A DNA stretch of 64,000 bases from contig NZ_JAPCHX010000002.1 of assembly GCF_026107415.2 (NCBI RefSeq), positions 496,001 through 560,000 on the forward strand, given 5' to 3'. Made by a program: the position numbers and the translations under genes. How positions within the stretch are numbered: position 1 is the first letter of the stretch; each line of letters opens with the position of its first letter. Below the pieces are notes generated by a model, which saw nothing but the letters and a program-made list of their open reading frames with translations, had not been told where the DNA came from and ran no database searches. Positions 25,488 to 33,188 of this stretch are shown piece by piece. The stretch is from Microbacterium sp. MPKO10 (lineage in GTDB: Bacteria > Actinomycetota > Actinomycetes > Actinomycetales > Microbacteriaceae).

Positions 25488-26256
25488 CCGAAGCTCCAGA
25501 ATGTTCGCCGAGGTAGAACGCTGCCGCGTTGTCCCAGAACACGGCCGAGATCTGCTCAGGTGTCAATGCCAATCTGACGTATTCGAAGTCCTCGTCCTGG
25601 AACGGGCGACGAGCGCGTGTGGAGGGTAAGTCGGTGCCGACCATGAGCGCAGTCGGGTCAACGTCCATGATCGCTTTTATCGCAGTCGCCGGGTCGAGTT
25701 CGATACGGCCGAAGCCAGTGACTTTGACCTTCACACCAGGCTCAACGAGGTGCAGCAAATTCGGCAGGCCGTTCTCGTGCATTCCGAGATGGTCGATGCT
25801 TACCTCCGGCAGAGTGGCGATCCGGCGGGAAAGGCTCTCATCGATAGTGCTGGCATCGATGTAGAGCTCGGCGTGCCACCCTGCCAGGGCGTGGACGCGG
25901 CGGGCGAGGCGCTCCAGGTCGTCAAGGTCCGCCGAGCCGCCACGCGCGACGTTGAACCGCACAGCGCGGACTCCGGCCTCGTGCAATTCGCGGATATGTT
26001 CATCGCTGGCCTCACTGGGGATCTGAGTGACGCCGACATAGGTTGGTCCGAGAGCCTTCAGCGCGTCGATGAGGTAGCCCTGATCGAATGCCTGGAAAGA
26101 CCCAGATACGACTGCGCCCCCGATGACGCAGAGTCCTTGGATTCGTTCCTGGTAGTCGGCGACGGTGAAGGGTTCTGGCATGAACCCGTTGTTTTCCGCC
26201 AGAGGATGGGCGGGGTCGATGATGTGCAGGTGCGAGTCGAAGATTGGTTGGGCCAC
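25477..26256 (-). CDS. Amidohydrolase-2 family metal-dependent hydrolase
   Basis: Product of 259 aa from a GTG with GAAGGAG upstream. Begins FDSHLHIIDP (metal-binding HxH), with SIDHLGMHENG, TGFGRI and the late VGTDLPS Asp motif: a TIM-barrel hydrolase of the type that opens lactone or pyrone rings (2-pyrone-4,6-dicarboxylate hydrolase relatives). The last three codons and the stop lie inside boundary repeat A7, so insertion may have set the C terminus. Substrate unknown. Confidence 0.85.
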   Translation of the reverse strand: MAQPIFDSHLHIIDPAHPLAENNGFMPEPFTVADYQERIQGLCVIGGAVVSGSFQAFDQGYLIDALKALGPTYVGVTQIPSEASDEHIRELHEAGVRAVRFNVARGGSADLDDLERLARRVHALAGWHAELYIDASTIDESLSRRIATLPEVSIDHLGMHENGLPNLLHLVEPGVKVKVTGFGRIELDPATAIKAIMDVDPTALMVGTDLPSTRARRPFQDEDFEYVRLALTPEQISAVFWDNAAAFYLGEHSGASDSH

Positions 26257-26494
26257 GTGCGGGCTCCTTCGGTCAGAGGGTTATGCAGTTGTGAAAGTCG
26301 TCGTGGTCGACGATGCCGAGTCCGCCGGATTCCGTGATCAGCTTACAGATTCAATTCTTGCCTACGTTCGCAAACTGCGGTGCTGCCATCGTTGTGGGGA
26401 CAGTATTGCTTTACATGAGTTCTCATCGACGCTGTTGCACAGTACGAATCCCCAACCCCGAGTAGAGCGTTCCTCGATTCGGTAACTTGGAAGT
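26257..26494. other. Intergenic stretch between amidohydrolase and araC-type gene
   Basis: A plus-strand frame from about 26291 (VKVVVVDDAESAGFRDQ...) stays open for some 65 codons and might be a gene fragment, but no family or ribosome site is clear. Nothing else stands out. Confidence 0.25.
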
Positions 26495-27250
26495 TCATGC
26501 ATAGCGCGTCGGTGGTGAGCTGAATGCGCGGGTGAAAGCCGCGGTGAACGCTGCTGGGGACGAGTATCCGAGCTGGACGGCCACTTCGGTGACCGTGGAG
26601 GACGAAAGCAGTCGCAAGCTGGCAAGCAAACGTGCTCGAGACCGCCAAGCTGCCGGGCTCGTTCCGGTCTGGGCGCGGAACTGTCGATCGAACGTGCGTG
26701 CGCTCCTGTTCGTGGCTTTCGCCCATTCCTCGTTCGACACTGCCACCTCAGGTGCGGCGAGATACTGACGGCAGAGGGAGCGAAACGGTTCGTCGTGCGG
26801 CAGTGTGATCATTAAGGGCATGGGGGTCAGTTCTCGCAGTTCGCAGAGGGTGAGGTTGATGACCGCGGCGTTGCGATCTGACGTGTTGTAATCCGCGGCG
26901 AAGCCGTTCGCCGTGCGGAGGAGCTCTCGAAGCAGGGGGCTGATCTCCGCCACAATGCATCGGGTCGGCCACCATGGCACTGCGTCCGGCTCGATGTACA
27001 GGCTCCAAGTCGTGACTTCGTCCATGAGAACCTCATGTGTGGTGCCCGGTGGGATCAGCACGGCTCGGTGTGCGGGCACGGTCCACGATCCGTCGTCGGT
27101 ATCGACCTGCATGACTCCGCGCGCACCGTACAGCAGTTGAGCGCGGCGGTGAGAGTGTTGGGGGAGAACCTGGCCGGGTGGGTAATCGGTGCCGATCGGC
27201 AGCACATCGATCGGTAAGTGATCGACCTCGGACAGATGAACGTTATGCAC
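26495..27250 (-). CDS. AraC-family transcriptional regulator
   Basis: Product of 251 aa. N-terminal cupin (PQHSHRRAQLLYGARG and VPAHRAVLIPPGTTHEV) and two C-terminal AraC helix-turn-helix motifs (about 165-250, ending TAAFTRAFSSPPTRYA). Divergent from the TSUP permease and upstream of the amidohydrolase on the same strand, so it may control either. Confidence 0.9.
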   Translation of the reverse strand: MHNVHLSEVDHLPIDVLPIGTDYPPGQVLPQHSHRRAQLLYGARGVMQVDTDDGSWTVPAHRAVLIPPGTTHEVLMDEVTTWSLYIEPDAVPWWPTRCIVAEISPLLRELLRTANGFAADYNTSDRNAAVINLTLCELRELTPMPLMITLPHDEPFRSLCRQYLAAPEVAVSNEEWAKATNRSARTFDRQFRAQTGTSPAAWRSRARLLASLRLLSSSTVTEVAVQLGYSSPAAFTAAFTRAFSSPPTRYA

Positions 27251-27334
27251 TTGATCATCATATTGGCTGAAACGCGAAGGAACATGAGCAATAATCGATA
27301 GCGTGCCACAGCTGGATTGCGATCAGATGGAGGC

Positions 27335-28132
27335 ATGACGTTCCTGATTCTGTTCATCGTGGGTCTTGCCGTCGGCGTGACCACCGTGCTCTTCGGCTTC
27401 GGCGGCGGCTTCGTCACCGTCCCGATCATCCTGCTCGTCGACGCGTCCCGAGGCGATGATGCCGTGCGGATCGCGGTCGCGACATCAGCTCTTGTCATGG
27501 TGGTCAATGCTGTCATCGCGACGATCTCCACGAGACAAAAGATTCTGAACCGCCTCCGCGGTCGACGTGCCTTGTTCATACTTCTCGCAATCGGCGGGGT
27601 GGCGGGCGCGGGTGCGGCTTTGTTCGTCCCGGACGCGGTGGCCCGTTGGGGATTCGTTGCCTATATCGGGGTCACCATCGTAGACCTTCTGCTCCGACCG
27701 GGATTCCTCTCGCGGCGGGCGACCGACGAGCGGTCTGACGGAATCGTTGCTCGCGCACTGCCGGACGCATTTGGGATTCCGGTTGGGGCGATCGCGTCGT
27801 TCCTTGGCGTCGGGGGAAGCGTGATGACTGTACCCATGATGCGCCGGTCCGGCATGGAGATGAGCACAGCCACGTCCCTGGCCAACCCTCTGACAATTGC
27901 GATTGCTGTGCCAGCGATGGTGGTGGCGTGCGCGTTCGGCGGGGGAGTGGCCTCGGGTGCCGGGCTGGTCGGGACGGTCGACGTGGCATCGGCCCTCGCT
28001 CTGTTGGTGGGAGCGGTGCCGGTCATCGTGGTCTTGCGCAGACAGCCCCCGCGGATCCCGGAGGCCGTGCACAGCTGGGCTTACCTGGTGTTGCTCGTCG
28101 TCGCCGCGGCCGCTGTCGGGCTGACGGGGTGA
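27335..28132 (+). CDS. TSUP (TauE/SafE) family membrane permease
   Basis: Product of 265 aa with eight hydrophobic segments and the repeated family motif GFGGGFVTVPI and GVGGSVMTVPM. Family members move sulfite, sulfoacetate or other organic anions. ATG has GGAGG just upstream. Pairing with an amidohydrolase and AraC regulator suggests uptake or export of a small organic acid; that is inference. Confidence 0.87.
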   Translation: MTFLILFIVGLAVGVTTVLFGFGGGFVTVPIILLVDASRGDDAVRIAVATSALVMVVNAVIATISTRQKILNRLRGRRALFILLAIGGVAGAGAALFVPDAVARWGFVAYIGVTIVDLLLRPGFLSRRATDERSDGIVARALPDAFGIPVGAIASFLGVGGSVMTVPMMRRSGMEMSTATSLANPLTIAIAVPAMVVACAFGGGVASGAGLVGTVDVASALALLVGAVPVIVVLRRQPPRIPEAVHSWAYLVLLVVAAAAVGLTG

Positions 28133-28297
28133 ACAGCCCCAGCCGGAGAGCGAAGGGGACGATCTGCCGCGGGGTGGTCTGTTTCAACAGCGACTGATGC
28201 TTCCGGCGTAGAGGGGTTGCAGTTCGCGCGAGGTCTCGTCGTCATTCGCCCGGAGCGCGTCGGTGTCCTCGTCGAGCGAAATAGATTCCGGGGCAGG

Positions 28298-29077
28298 TCA
28301 GGCCGCGTCGTGCGAGAGCGTGAGGACCTCCGCACCTTCGTCGGTCACAGCTATTGTGTGCTCGCTGTGTGCGCTCCTGCCGCCTGTCGCGCTGCGCAAG
28401 GTCCAGCCGTCGGGGTCGGTAATGAGTTGCGCGGTGTCAGCCATGACCCACGGTTCGACCGCGAGCATCAGGCCGGGGCGCAACTTGTAGCCGCGTCCCG
28501 GCCGACCGGCGTTGGCGACGTGTGGGTCTTGGTGCATCGTCGTGCCAATCCCGTGGCCGCCGAACTCGAGGTTGATCGAGTAGCCGGCGTCGGCTAACAC
28601 GGTGCCGATGGCATGGGAGAGGTCACCGATCCGGGCACCCGGCCGGGCGGCCGCGATGCCCGCGGCCAGCGCGCGCTCGGTAGCCTCAATCATCAGCTGG
28701 TCCTCGGGCGAGCGGGTCTGCCCGACGACGAAGCTGATGGCGGCGTCCGCGGCGATGCCTCGGAGCTTGACGGCGAGGTCCAGGGTGAGGAGGTCGCCGT
28801 CGGACAGCCGGTAGTCGTTGGGCATCCCATGGAGGACGGCGTCGTTGACGGCCGTGCAGATATGGTGTCCGAACGGGCCGCGGCCGAACGAAGGCGCGTA
28901 GTCGACGTAGCAGGATTCGGCACCGGCGTCGAGGATCATCTCCTTGGCCCACTGGTCGATGTCAAGCAGGTTGGTGCCGACCTGGGTGCGGGCCTTCACG
29001 GCGTTGAGGATGTCACCGACCAAGCGGCCGGTATCACGTGCGCGGTCCAACTGGGTGTGGCTGAGGATCTCGATCAT
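28298..29077 (-). CDS. Methionine aminopeptidase type I (accessory copy)
   Basis: Product of 259 aa. All family metal ligands appear in place: Asp in LTLDLAV, Asp in AADAAISF, His in GHGIGTTMH, Glu in AVEPW and Glu in SAHSEHTIAV. It removes N-terminal Met from proteins in the cytoplasm. Located in the accessory array and divergent from a small XRE regulator, so it is probably an extra copy and not the housekeeping one. Confidence 0.9.
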   Translation of the reverse strand: MIEILSHTQLDRARDTGRLVGDILNAVKARTQVGTNLLDIDQWAKEMILDAGAESCYVDYAPSFGRGPFGHHICTAVNDAVLHGMPNDYRLSDGDLLTLDLAVKLRGIAADAAISFVVGQTRSPEDQLMIEATERALAAGIAAARPGARIGDLSHAIGTVLADAGYSINLEFGGHGIGTTMHQDPHVANAGRPGRGYKLRPGLMLAVEPWVMADTAQLITDPDGWTLRSATGGRSAHSEHTIAVTDEGAEVLTLSHDAA

Positions 29078-29088
29078 GCCAATAACTA

Positions 29089-29110
29089 TACCGGTCAAAT
29101 CATCCCGGTA
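29089..29110. promoter_or_regulatory. Candidate XRE operator between map-like gene and xre
   Basis: TACCGG (29089-29094) and CCGGTA (29105-29110) are a perfect inverted repeat in the 47-base divergent gap, where both promoters must lie. Confidence 0.5.
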
Positions 29111-29124
29111 TTAGAATCGTAATC

Positions 29125-29394
29125 ATGGTCAGACTTCCGCTCACTCCCGAGGAGATCGAACGCGGGCAGCGCCTCGGTACGCTGCTGCGGCGCGCCCGCG
29201 GGGAGCGTTCGATGCTCGATGTCGCCCTCGCCGCCGGCGTATCACCGGAGACGCTGCGCAAGATCGAGACTGGCCGCGTGGCCACTCCGGCGTTCTCCAC
29301 CATCGCCGCGCTAGCGCAGGTGCTGGATCTCTCCCTCGACGACGTGTGGGCGCAGGTCGCTGTGCCTGCAGAAGGCCTCTCGATCGTCACATAG
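29125..29394 (+). CDS. XRE-family HTH regulator
   Basis: Product of 89 aa. HTH: LGTLLRRARGERSMLDVALA, SPETLRKIETGR and PAFSTIAALAQVLDLSLDD. Adjacent and divergent to the methionine aminopeptidase gene and likely its local regulator through the palindrome between them. Confidence 0.87.
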   Translation: MVRLPLTPEEIERGQRLGTLLRRARGERSMLDVALAAGVSPETLRKIETGRVATPAFSTIAALAQVLDLSLDDVWAQVAVPAEGLSIVT

Positions 29395-29596
29395 GCGACC
29401 CGTACAGAGAAGAAACGTCGACGCACCTGCGCAGTCGGCTTCGGATCCGCTCGGTCCAACGACTGCGGCCAAGAACGTGGCTGGAGTGGTGGATTCGGTC
29501 GAAGGGCGAGGGCTAGATCACGAGGTGCACGGGCTGTCGATGGAGACATTCGAGTCGCGCCGCTCGCGAGCGGTCCGTATCTCAGACTGCCATACG

Positions 29597-29632
29597 TGTG
29601 GAGACGTGGTCGAGTTCAGGTTTATTTTGTCG
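29597..29632 (+). repeat. Boundary repeat A8
   Basis: Reads CGDVVEFRFILS in the ychF frame. The GDVVEFRF core is intact; the last codons and stop have diverged. Lies between XRE (M7) and the QorB-like gene (M8). Confidence 0.75.
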
Positions 29633-29645
29633 TGGACGGCCAATG

Positions 29646-30500
29646 TCACCGGATATCCAGATCCTTGAGTTGATCGGTGATGCTGCGGGGTTTGCGCCCC
29701 AGTAGGCGTGAGAGCGTGGAGTCCGAACCTGAGAAATGTCCGCTCCTTGTAGCCTGGAACATCGACAGAGTGAAGCGCGCGGCTGCCTCCGGAACACCGC
29801 TGGCCGTCGCATCGGACACCCATGTCTCGTCGTCGACGACGACGCGATCGATCTGACGACCGGTGAGCTCGGACGCGGAGGCGGCAAAGTCCGCGAGGGT
29901 GACTGGTTCGAGCAGCGTCAGATCGACCGGGCCTTCGTATGGTTCATCGGCTGTGATGATCGCCGCGGCCGCCTCTGCAGCATCGCGTCGGTCGACCCAG
30001 GAGAAAGGGCCGTCGGCGGGCATGGCGATCACACCCGTTTCCTGCCACGCGCCGAGCAGTTGGGCGGGGTCCCCGTAGAAGCCGTTGCGCAACGAGGTCC
30101 AGGCGACTCCGGATGCTGATAGGTGCTGTTCAGTGGCGGCGTGGATCGCGAGCGGTGGGTAAGGCGTGTCGAAGGCTGTCCCGTGGGCGCTCGTGTACAA
30201 GATCCGTTGAGCCCCCGCGGCGACGGCAGCGTCAATCGCCCTGTGGTGCTGTGCGACGACGTCAGCAGTGAGGTCGCTGGAGGAGACCAGGAGCACTTGT
30301 TCAGCGTCAGTGAACGAATGACGCAGAGCCGTCGGGTCGTCGTAGCTCCCTTGCCGTACGCGGACTCCTCGATCGGCCAGGTGCGTCGCATGAGTGGGGT
30401 CACGGACGCTGACGCCGACGTGGTGTGGTGGTACCCGCTTGAGGAGGTGGTCGACCGTGGCTCCGTTGAGAATGCCTGTAGCTCCGGTGACGATGATCAT
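29646..30500 (-). CDS. QorB-like NAD(P)H-binding reductase
   Basis: Product of 284 aa, atypical short-chain/NmrA fold. N-terminal IIVTGATGIL dinucleotide motif; the third glycine is shifted (ILNGAT instead of LG). YTSAHGTAFDTPYPPLAIHA and FYGDPAQ resemble NAD(P)H:quinone oxidoreductase 2. Divergent from a TetR gene across a palindrome. Confidence 0.83.
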   Translation of the reverse strand: MIIVTGATGILNGATVDHLLKRVPPHHVGVSVRDPTHATHLADRGVRVRQGSYDDPTALRHSFTDAEQVLLVSSSDLTADVVAQHHRAIDAAVAAGAQRILYTSAHGTAFDTPYPPLAIHAATEQHLSASGVAWTSLRNGFYGDPAQLLGAWQETGVIAMPADGPFSWVDRRDAAEAAAAIITADEPYEGPVDLTLLEPVTLADFAASASELTGRQIDRVVVDDETWVSDATASGVPEAAARFTLSMFQATRSGHFSGSDSTLSRLLGRKPRSITDQLKDLDIR

Positions 30501-30612
30501 CTGAAAGTCCTTTCGAAGGAGACGGCGGCCCGGCGGATGTCTTACGTGGCGGCCGGGCGTGTCACAAATTGACCAGGGTAGTCAGTTTGTCACTGGTCCC
30601 ACCTTGCATTAA

Positions 30613-30631
30613 CTTGACTGATAGAGTCAAG
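30613..30631. promoter_or_regulatory. TetR operator of module M8
   Basis: CTTGACT-GATAG-AGTCAAG is a perfect 7-bp inverted repeat in the divergent region, 30 bases before the tetR GTG. The same arms recur at 39076-39093 beside a related TetR gene. Confidence 0.72.
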
Positions 30632-30660
30632 TAAATCGTCGATTTGGAAGGGTCTGCACC

Positions 30661-31254
30661 GTGTCCGACTCTCGTGGTGTCCCCACCCTGCGCTCGGATG
30701 CCCGCCGAAACGTCGATCGGATACGGCAGGCGGCAATTCAGGTGTTCCGGGAGCAGGGGTTCTCTGCGCCGCTCGAGGAGGTCGCCGCGGTTGCCAATGT
30801 GAGCAAGGCGACAATCTTCAATCGGCTCGGCGGAAGGGTCGGACTGATCGATGCCGTCATTGATGACGTGGTCGCGGCGGAGCTGCGGGCTGTCATCGAG
30901 CATGCACGATCCGTTGTCGATGTCCGAGAGCGGATCTGCTCCTACATCGGTGCACTCCGGGACCTGCAATATCGACTTCCAGCAGTCAATGACGTCCTTC
31001 TGCAGGAGTACCGCGCCTCCGAGCCTCTGCTCGCCCTGTGCCATGCCGGGGCAACTTTTCACGACAGCCTTGTCGCACAAGGGCATGCCGCAGGCGTTCT
31101 GGTTCACGAATTTACGGCTGCCGATTTCCAAGCACTCGCCCGAGACAACGCCCTGGCGCTCAAGCACGGTGGCCGGCCGCCCCGCGCTGACTACGATCGC
31201 CGAACTGCGTTCGTTGTCGACGGCATTTGTGTATCGATGTGTGCGTTGGCCTGA
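30661..31254 (+). CDS. TetR-family regulator (module M8)
   Basis: Product of 197 aa, GTG start. HTH LEEVAAVANVSKATIFNRLGG. The N terminus (LRSDARRNVDRIRQAA) and HTH closely resemble the TetR encoded at 37649-38236, and both have the same palindrome nearby. Probable repressor of the divergent QorB-like gene. Ends 29 bases before A9. Confidence 0.88.
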   Translation: MSDSRGVPTLRSDARRNVDRIRQAAIQVFREQGFSAPLEEVAAVANVSKATIFNRLGGRVGLIDAVIDDVVAAELRAVIEHARSVVDVRERICSYIGALRDLQYRLPAVNDVLLQEYRASEPLLALCHAGATFHDSLVAQGHAAGVLVHEFTAADFQALARDNALALKHGGRPPRADYDRRTAFVVDGICVSMCALA

Positions 31255-31283
31255 CCTCGTGGGTACACGTAGATGGTCCTACG

Positions 31284-31319
31284 TGGGGGCGCGTGGTGGA
31301 GTTGAGATCTAACGTCTGA
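31284..31319 (+). repeat. Boundary repeat A9 (last recognised)
   Basis: Reads WGRVVELRSNV-stop, ending AACGTCTGA. Upstream AGATGGTCCTACGTG resembles A2 and A5; downstream CGTCTGATCCC resembles A1. The right-hand end of the recognisable array. Confidence 0.75.
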
Positions 31320-31362
31320 TCCCGAACCTTCGACCAATCGTCAACTAAGGGTTGACGAACTG

Positions 31363-31638
31363 GTGTGGTCAACCTTTGGTGGACGCATTGTTCACATCAA
31401 GAAGGGCTCACGTAGCTTCACCTGGGGCATCGCGCTACTGTTTGTACCGAGTGCCCTCGGGCTCGCTTCATTGTTTGACCTCGTCCCCCATGTCTGGTGG
31501 GTTCAGCTAATCTTCGTGCTCGCCATCATCGGGTGTGTCGGGGTCGGATCGTACCTCGCCTGGTGGGGGAGGCTGCCTCGAGCGGCTCGGAATGAATGGC
31601 GTCCCTCGTCGACGCTTCCGGTGAGCGACGAGAAATGA
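31363..31638 (+). CDS. Small membrane protein
   Basis: Product of 91 aa from a GTG, with two hydrophobic segments (about 20-40 and 47-67). No family recognised. ATGA overlap with the next gene indicates a two-gene unit. Confidence 0.6.
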   Translation: MWSTFGGRIVHIKKGSRSFTWGIALLFVPSALGLASLFDLVPHVWWVQLIFVLAIIGCVGVGSYLAWWGRLPRAARNEWRPSSTLPVSDEK

Positions 31639-32063
31639 GCCGCCTGTCTGAAGGTCTGCAGCACGTCATGGCGGACCTTGCGCCCGTCGCGGAGCCGACG
31701 ACGCCGCAGGAGTTTGTGCAGATCGCGGAGGTCGCGAATGACATCGAGCACAGTGCGCGCGAAATGCTACGGGCGAGCGTGCTGGCCGCTCGCGACGCTG
31801 GAGCGACATGGGGCGAAATCGGGGCCTCTCTTGGAATCTCGAAGCAGGCTGCGCAGAAGCGGTTTACGGCGGCCAAGGAGCTTCCTGCTGTCGAGCTCGA
31901 TGCGAACGAGCGTCTTCTCGGCCCCGTCGGGATGGCGGATGAGATCAATGAGCTTAATCTCGCTGGGCGATACGGTTGGCATAGCGTCGGGTTCGGGGTC
32001 GCGCACCATCACGTCGTGCACTCAGACACGCAAAGGGAGCAAGCGATCCATGAGCTGACGTGA
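31635..32063 (+). CDS. HTH-containing hypothetical protein
   Basis: Product of 142 aa from ATG 31635, overlapping the previous stop. A central sigma-like helix-turn-helix, GATWGEIGASLGISKQAAQKRF, near residue 55-76, resembles the small HTH protein at 57088-57300. The C terminus (HHHVVHSDTQREQ) is His-rich. Probably DNA-binding; target unknown. Confidence 0.65.
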   Translation: MSRLSEGLQHVMADLAPVAEPTTPQEFVQIAEVANDIEHSAREMLRASVLAARDAGATWGEIGASLGISKQAAQKRFTAAKELPAVELDANERLLGPVGMADEINELNLAGRYGWHSVGFGVAHHHVVHSDTQREQAIHELT

Positions 32064-32149
32064 AACGTCAGCGCGAAGGTTGGTCCTTTCACTTGGGTCG
32101 CTTCAATCTATAGAAAGCGCCCATCTTCCGATCGATCGCGTGCGGGGAA

Positions 32150-33106
32150 CTAGATGTCTGCGCTCTTTGCGGGTGCCCCAAGAGATTCTTCAAGTCGGTG
32201 CGCGTGGACACCGAGCCGCTGTGCTTCGTGAAGCGTGTCGCGGAGAACGGCGCGGGCCTCTGCAGCATCCGGATCTGTATGTGCAGACAGGCTGACCTGG
32301 GCAATGGGGAGATGGGCAGTTGCCCAGGCCATCGCGGCGGCGGTCGGCACGGGGAACCGGAAGGGGAGTAGCGCCCGCCGGTGATGACTGAGGTCGATAC
32401 CGCGAGCTCGGAGAATCGGCAGTAGTTCACGGGTAGTCAGCAGTGCTTCACGGAGTCCCCGCCGATTTCCGATCAGGCCGGCCAACCCACGATGGTGAAC
32501 ACCTTGTGCGTGCATGCCTGCGTCAGCGACGAAGTGCAGCAAGAGCCAACCACGCATATCCCGTTGACGTCGAATGGTGAAGCCTGCCTGTCGGAAGGCA
32601 TTCTGGACGGCAGCATGGCGTTGCTTCGATTTCCCGTTGTCGGCCTCGATGATCACCGTGCGAAAGACTGCTCCGTGCAAGATTCCATCGGTTCCGAATC
32701 CGCCGCCGGCTTGCGGAAACCCGAACACGACCTGAGCGGGCGGAAGCGGTGCGACCGCTGCGAGGGGTTCCTCCCACATATTGCCCAAAATGAGCACTGT
32801 CGCGTTCCCGACGCGCGGGGCCAAGTATGCTGCCGCGGACGCGAGTTGGTGATGGGCAACACTGAGGATGACGAGGTCGAAGCCGTCTTCCTGCTCCACG
32901 GACTCACGGATCTTTACGGGGACTGTTCGGCTTATCCGTCGCCCGAGAGGCGAATGACGCGCGTCGATGAGGTCTAGCCGTACCGTTTTTCCGTACTCAG
33001 CCGCACGGCCAGGGCGGACATAGAACTCGACATCATGTCCCGCAGATTCCAGGGCCTGCCCGTAGATCGTCGCGATCACGCCGCGGCCGAACATCAATAC
33101 ACGCAT
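32150..33106 (-). CDS. Ketopantoate reductase family (ApbA/PanE-like) oxidoreductase
   Basis: Product of 318 aa. N-terminal MRVLMFGRGVIATIYG NAD(P) motif and a C-terminal helical domain with the family layout. Housekeeping PanE makes pantoate; members next to TetR genes in actinobacteria are usually of unknown substrate. Divergent from a TetR gene with two operators between. Confidence 0.8.
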   Translation of the reverse strand: MRVLMFGRGVIATIYGQALESAGHDVEFYVRPGRAAEYGKTVRLDLIDARHSPLGRRISRTVPVKIRESVEQEDGFDLVILSVAHHQLASAAAYLAPRVGNATVLILGNMWEEPLAAVAPLPPAQVVFGFPQAGGGFGTDGILHGAVFRTVIIEADNGKSKQRHAAVQNAFRQAGFTIRRQRDMRGWLLLHFVADAGMHAQGVHHRGLAGLIGNRRGLREALLTTRELLPILRARGIDLSHHRRALLPFRFPVPTAAAMAWATAHLPIAQVSLSAHTDPDAAEARAVLRDTLHEAQRLGVHAHRLEESLGAPAKSADI

Positions 33107-33128
33107 GCTTCACCTCGATGCATTAAGT

Positions 33129-33168
33129 GGAGATTGTCTCCGTTTGATACGATATGGAGATCATCTCC
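33129..33168. promoter_or_regulatory. Tandem TetR operators between the reductase and tetR
   Basis: GGAGA-TTG-TCTCC at 33129-33141 and GGAGAT-C-ATCTCC at 33156-33168: two palindromes, 27 bases centre to centre, in the divergent gap. Confidence 0.72.
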
Positions 33169-33188
33169 AATTGTCAATGTGAGGGTGC

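Larger units (their letters stand above)
4096..31319 (+). mobile_element. Composite array of eight cassettes bounded by ychF 3'-end repeats
   Basis: Nine direct repeats (4096, 9315, 12893, 16415, 18503, 21799, 25452, 29597, 31284; each a 36-base core) all read in the ychF frame as variants of VVEFRFNV-stop. They divide the region into eight modules of 1.7-5.2 kb. Each module carries a few genes with its own regulator, toxin-antitoxin genes, or remnants. Base composition differs between modules (M1 visibly GC-richer than M2). No recombinase is recognisable. Successive site-specific insertion at the end of ychF is the inference; the repeats themselves are directly visible. Confidence 0.7.

Noticed and set aside
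32081-32105. GAAGGTTGGTCCTTTCACTTGGG as the upstream half of a boundary repeat
   Set aside because: Matches the AAGGTTGGTC start of A6 but has no VEFRF core; too short to claim.
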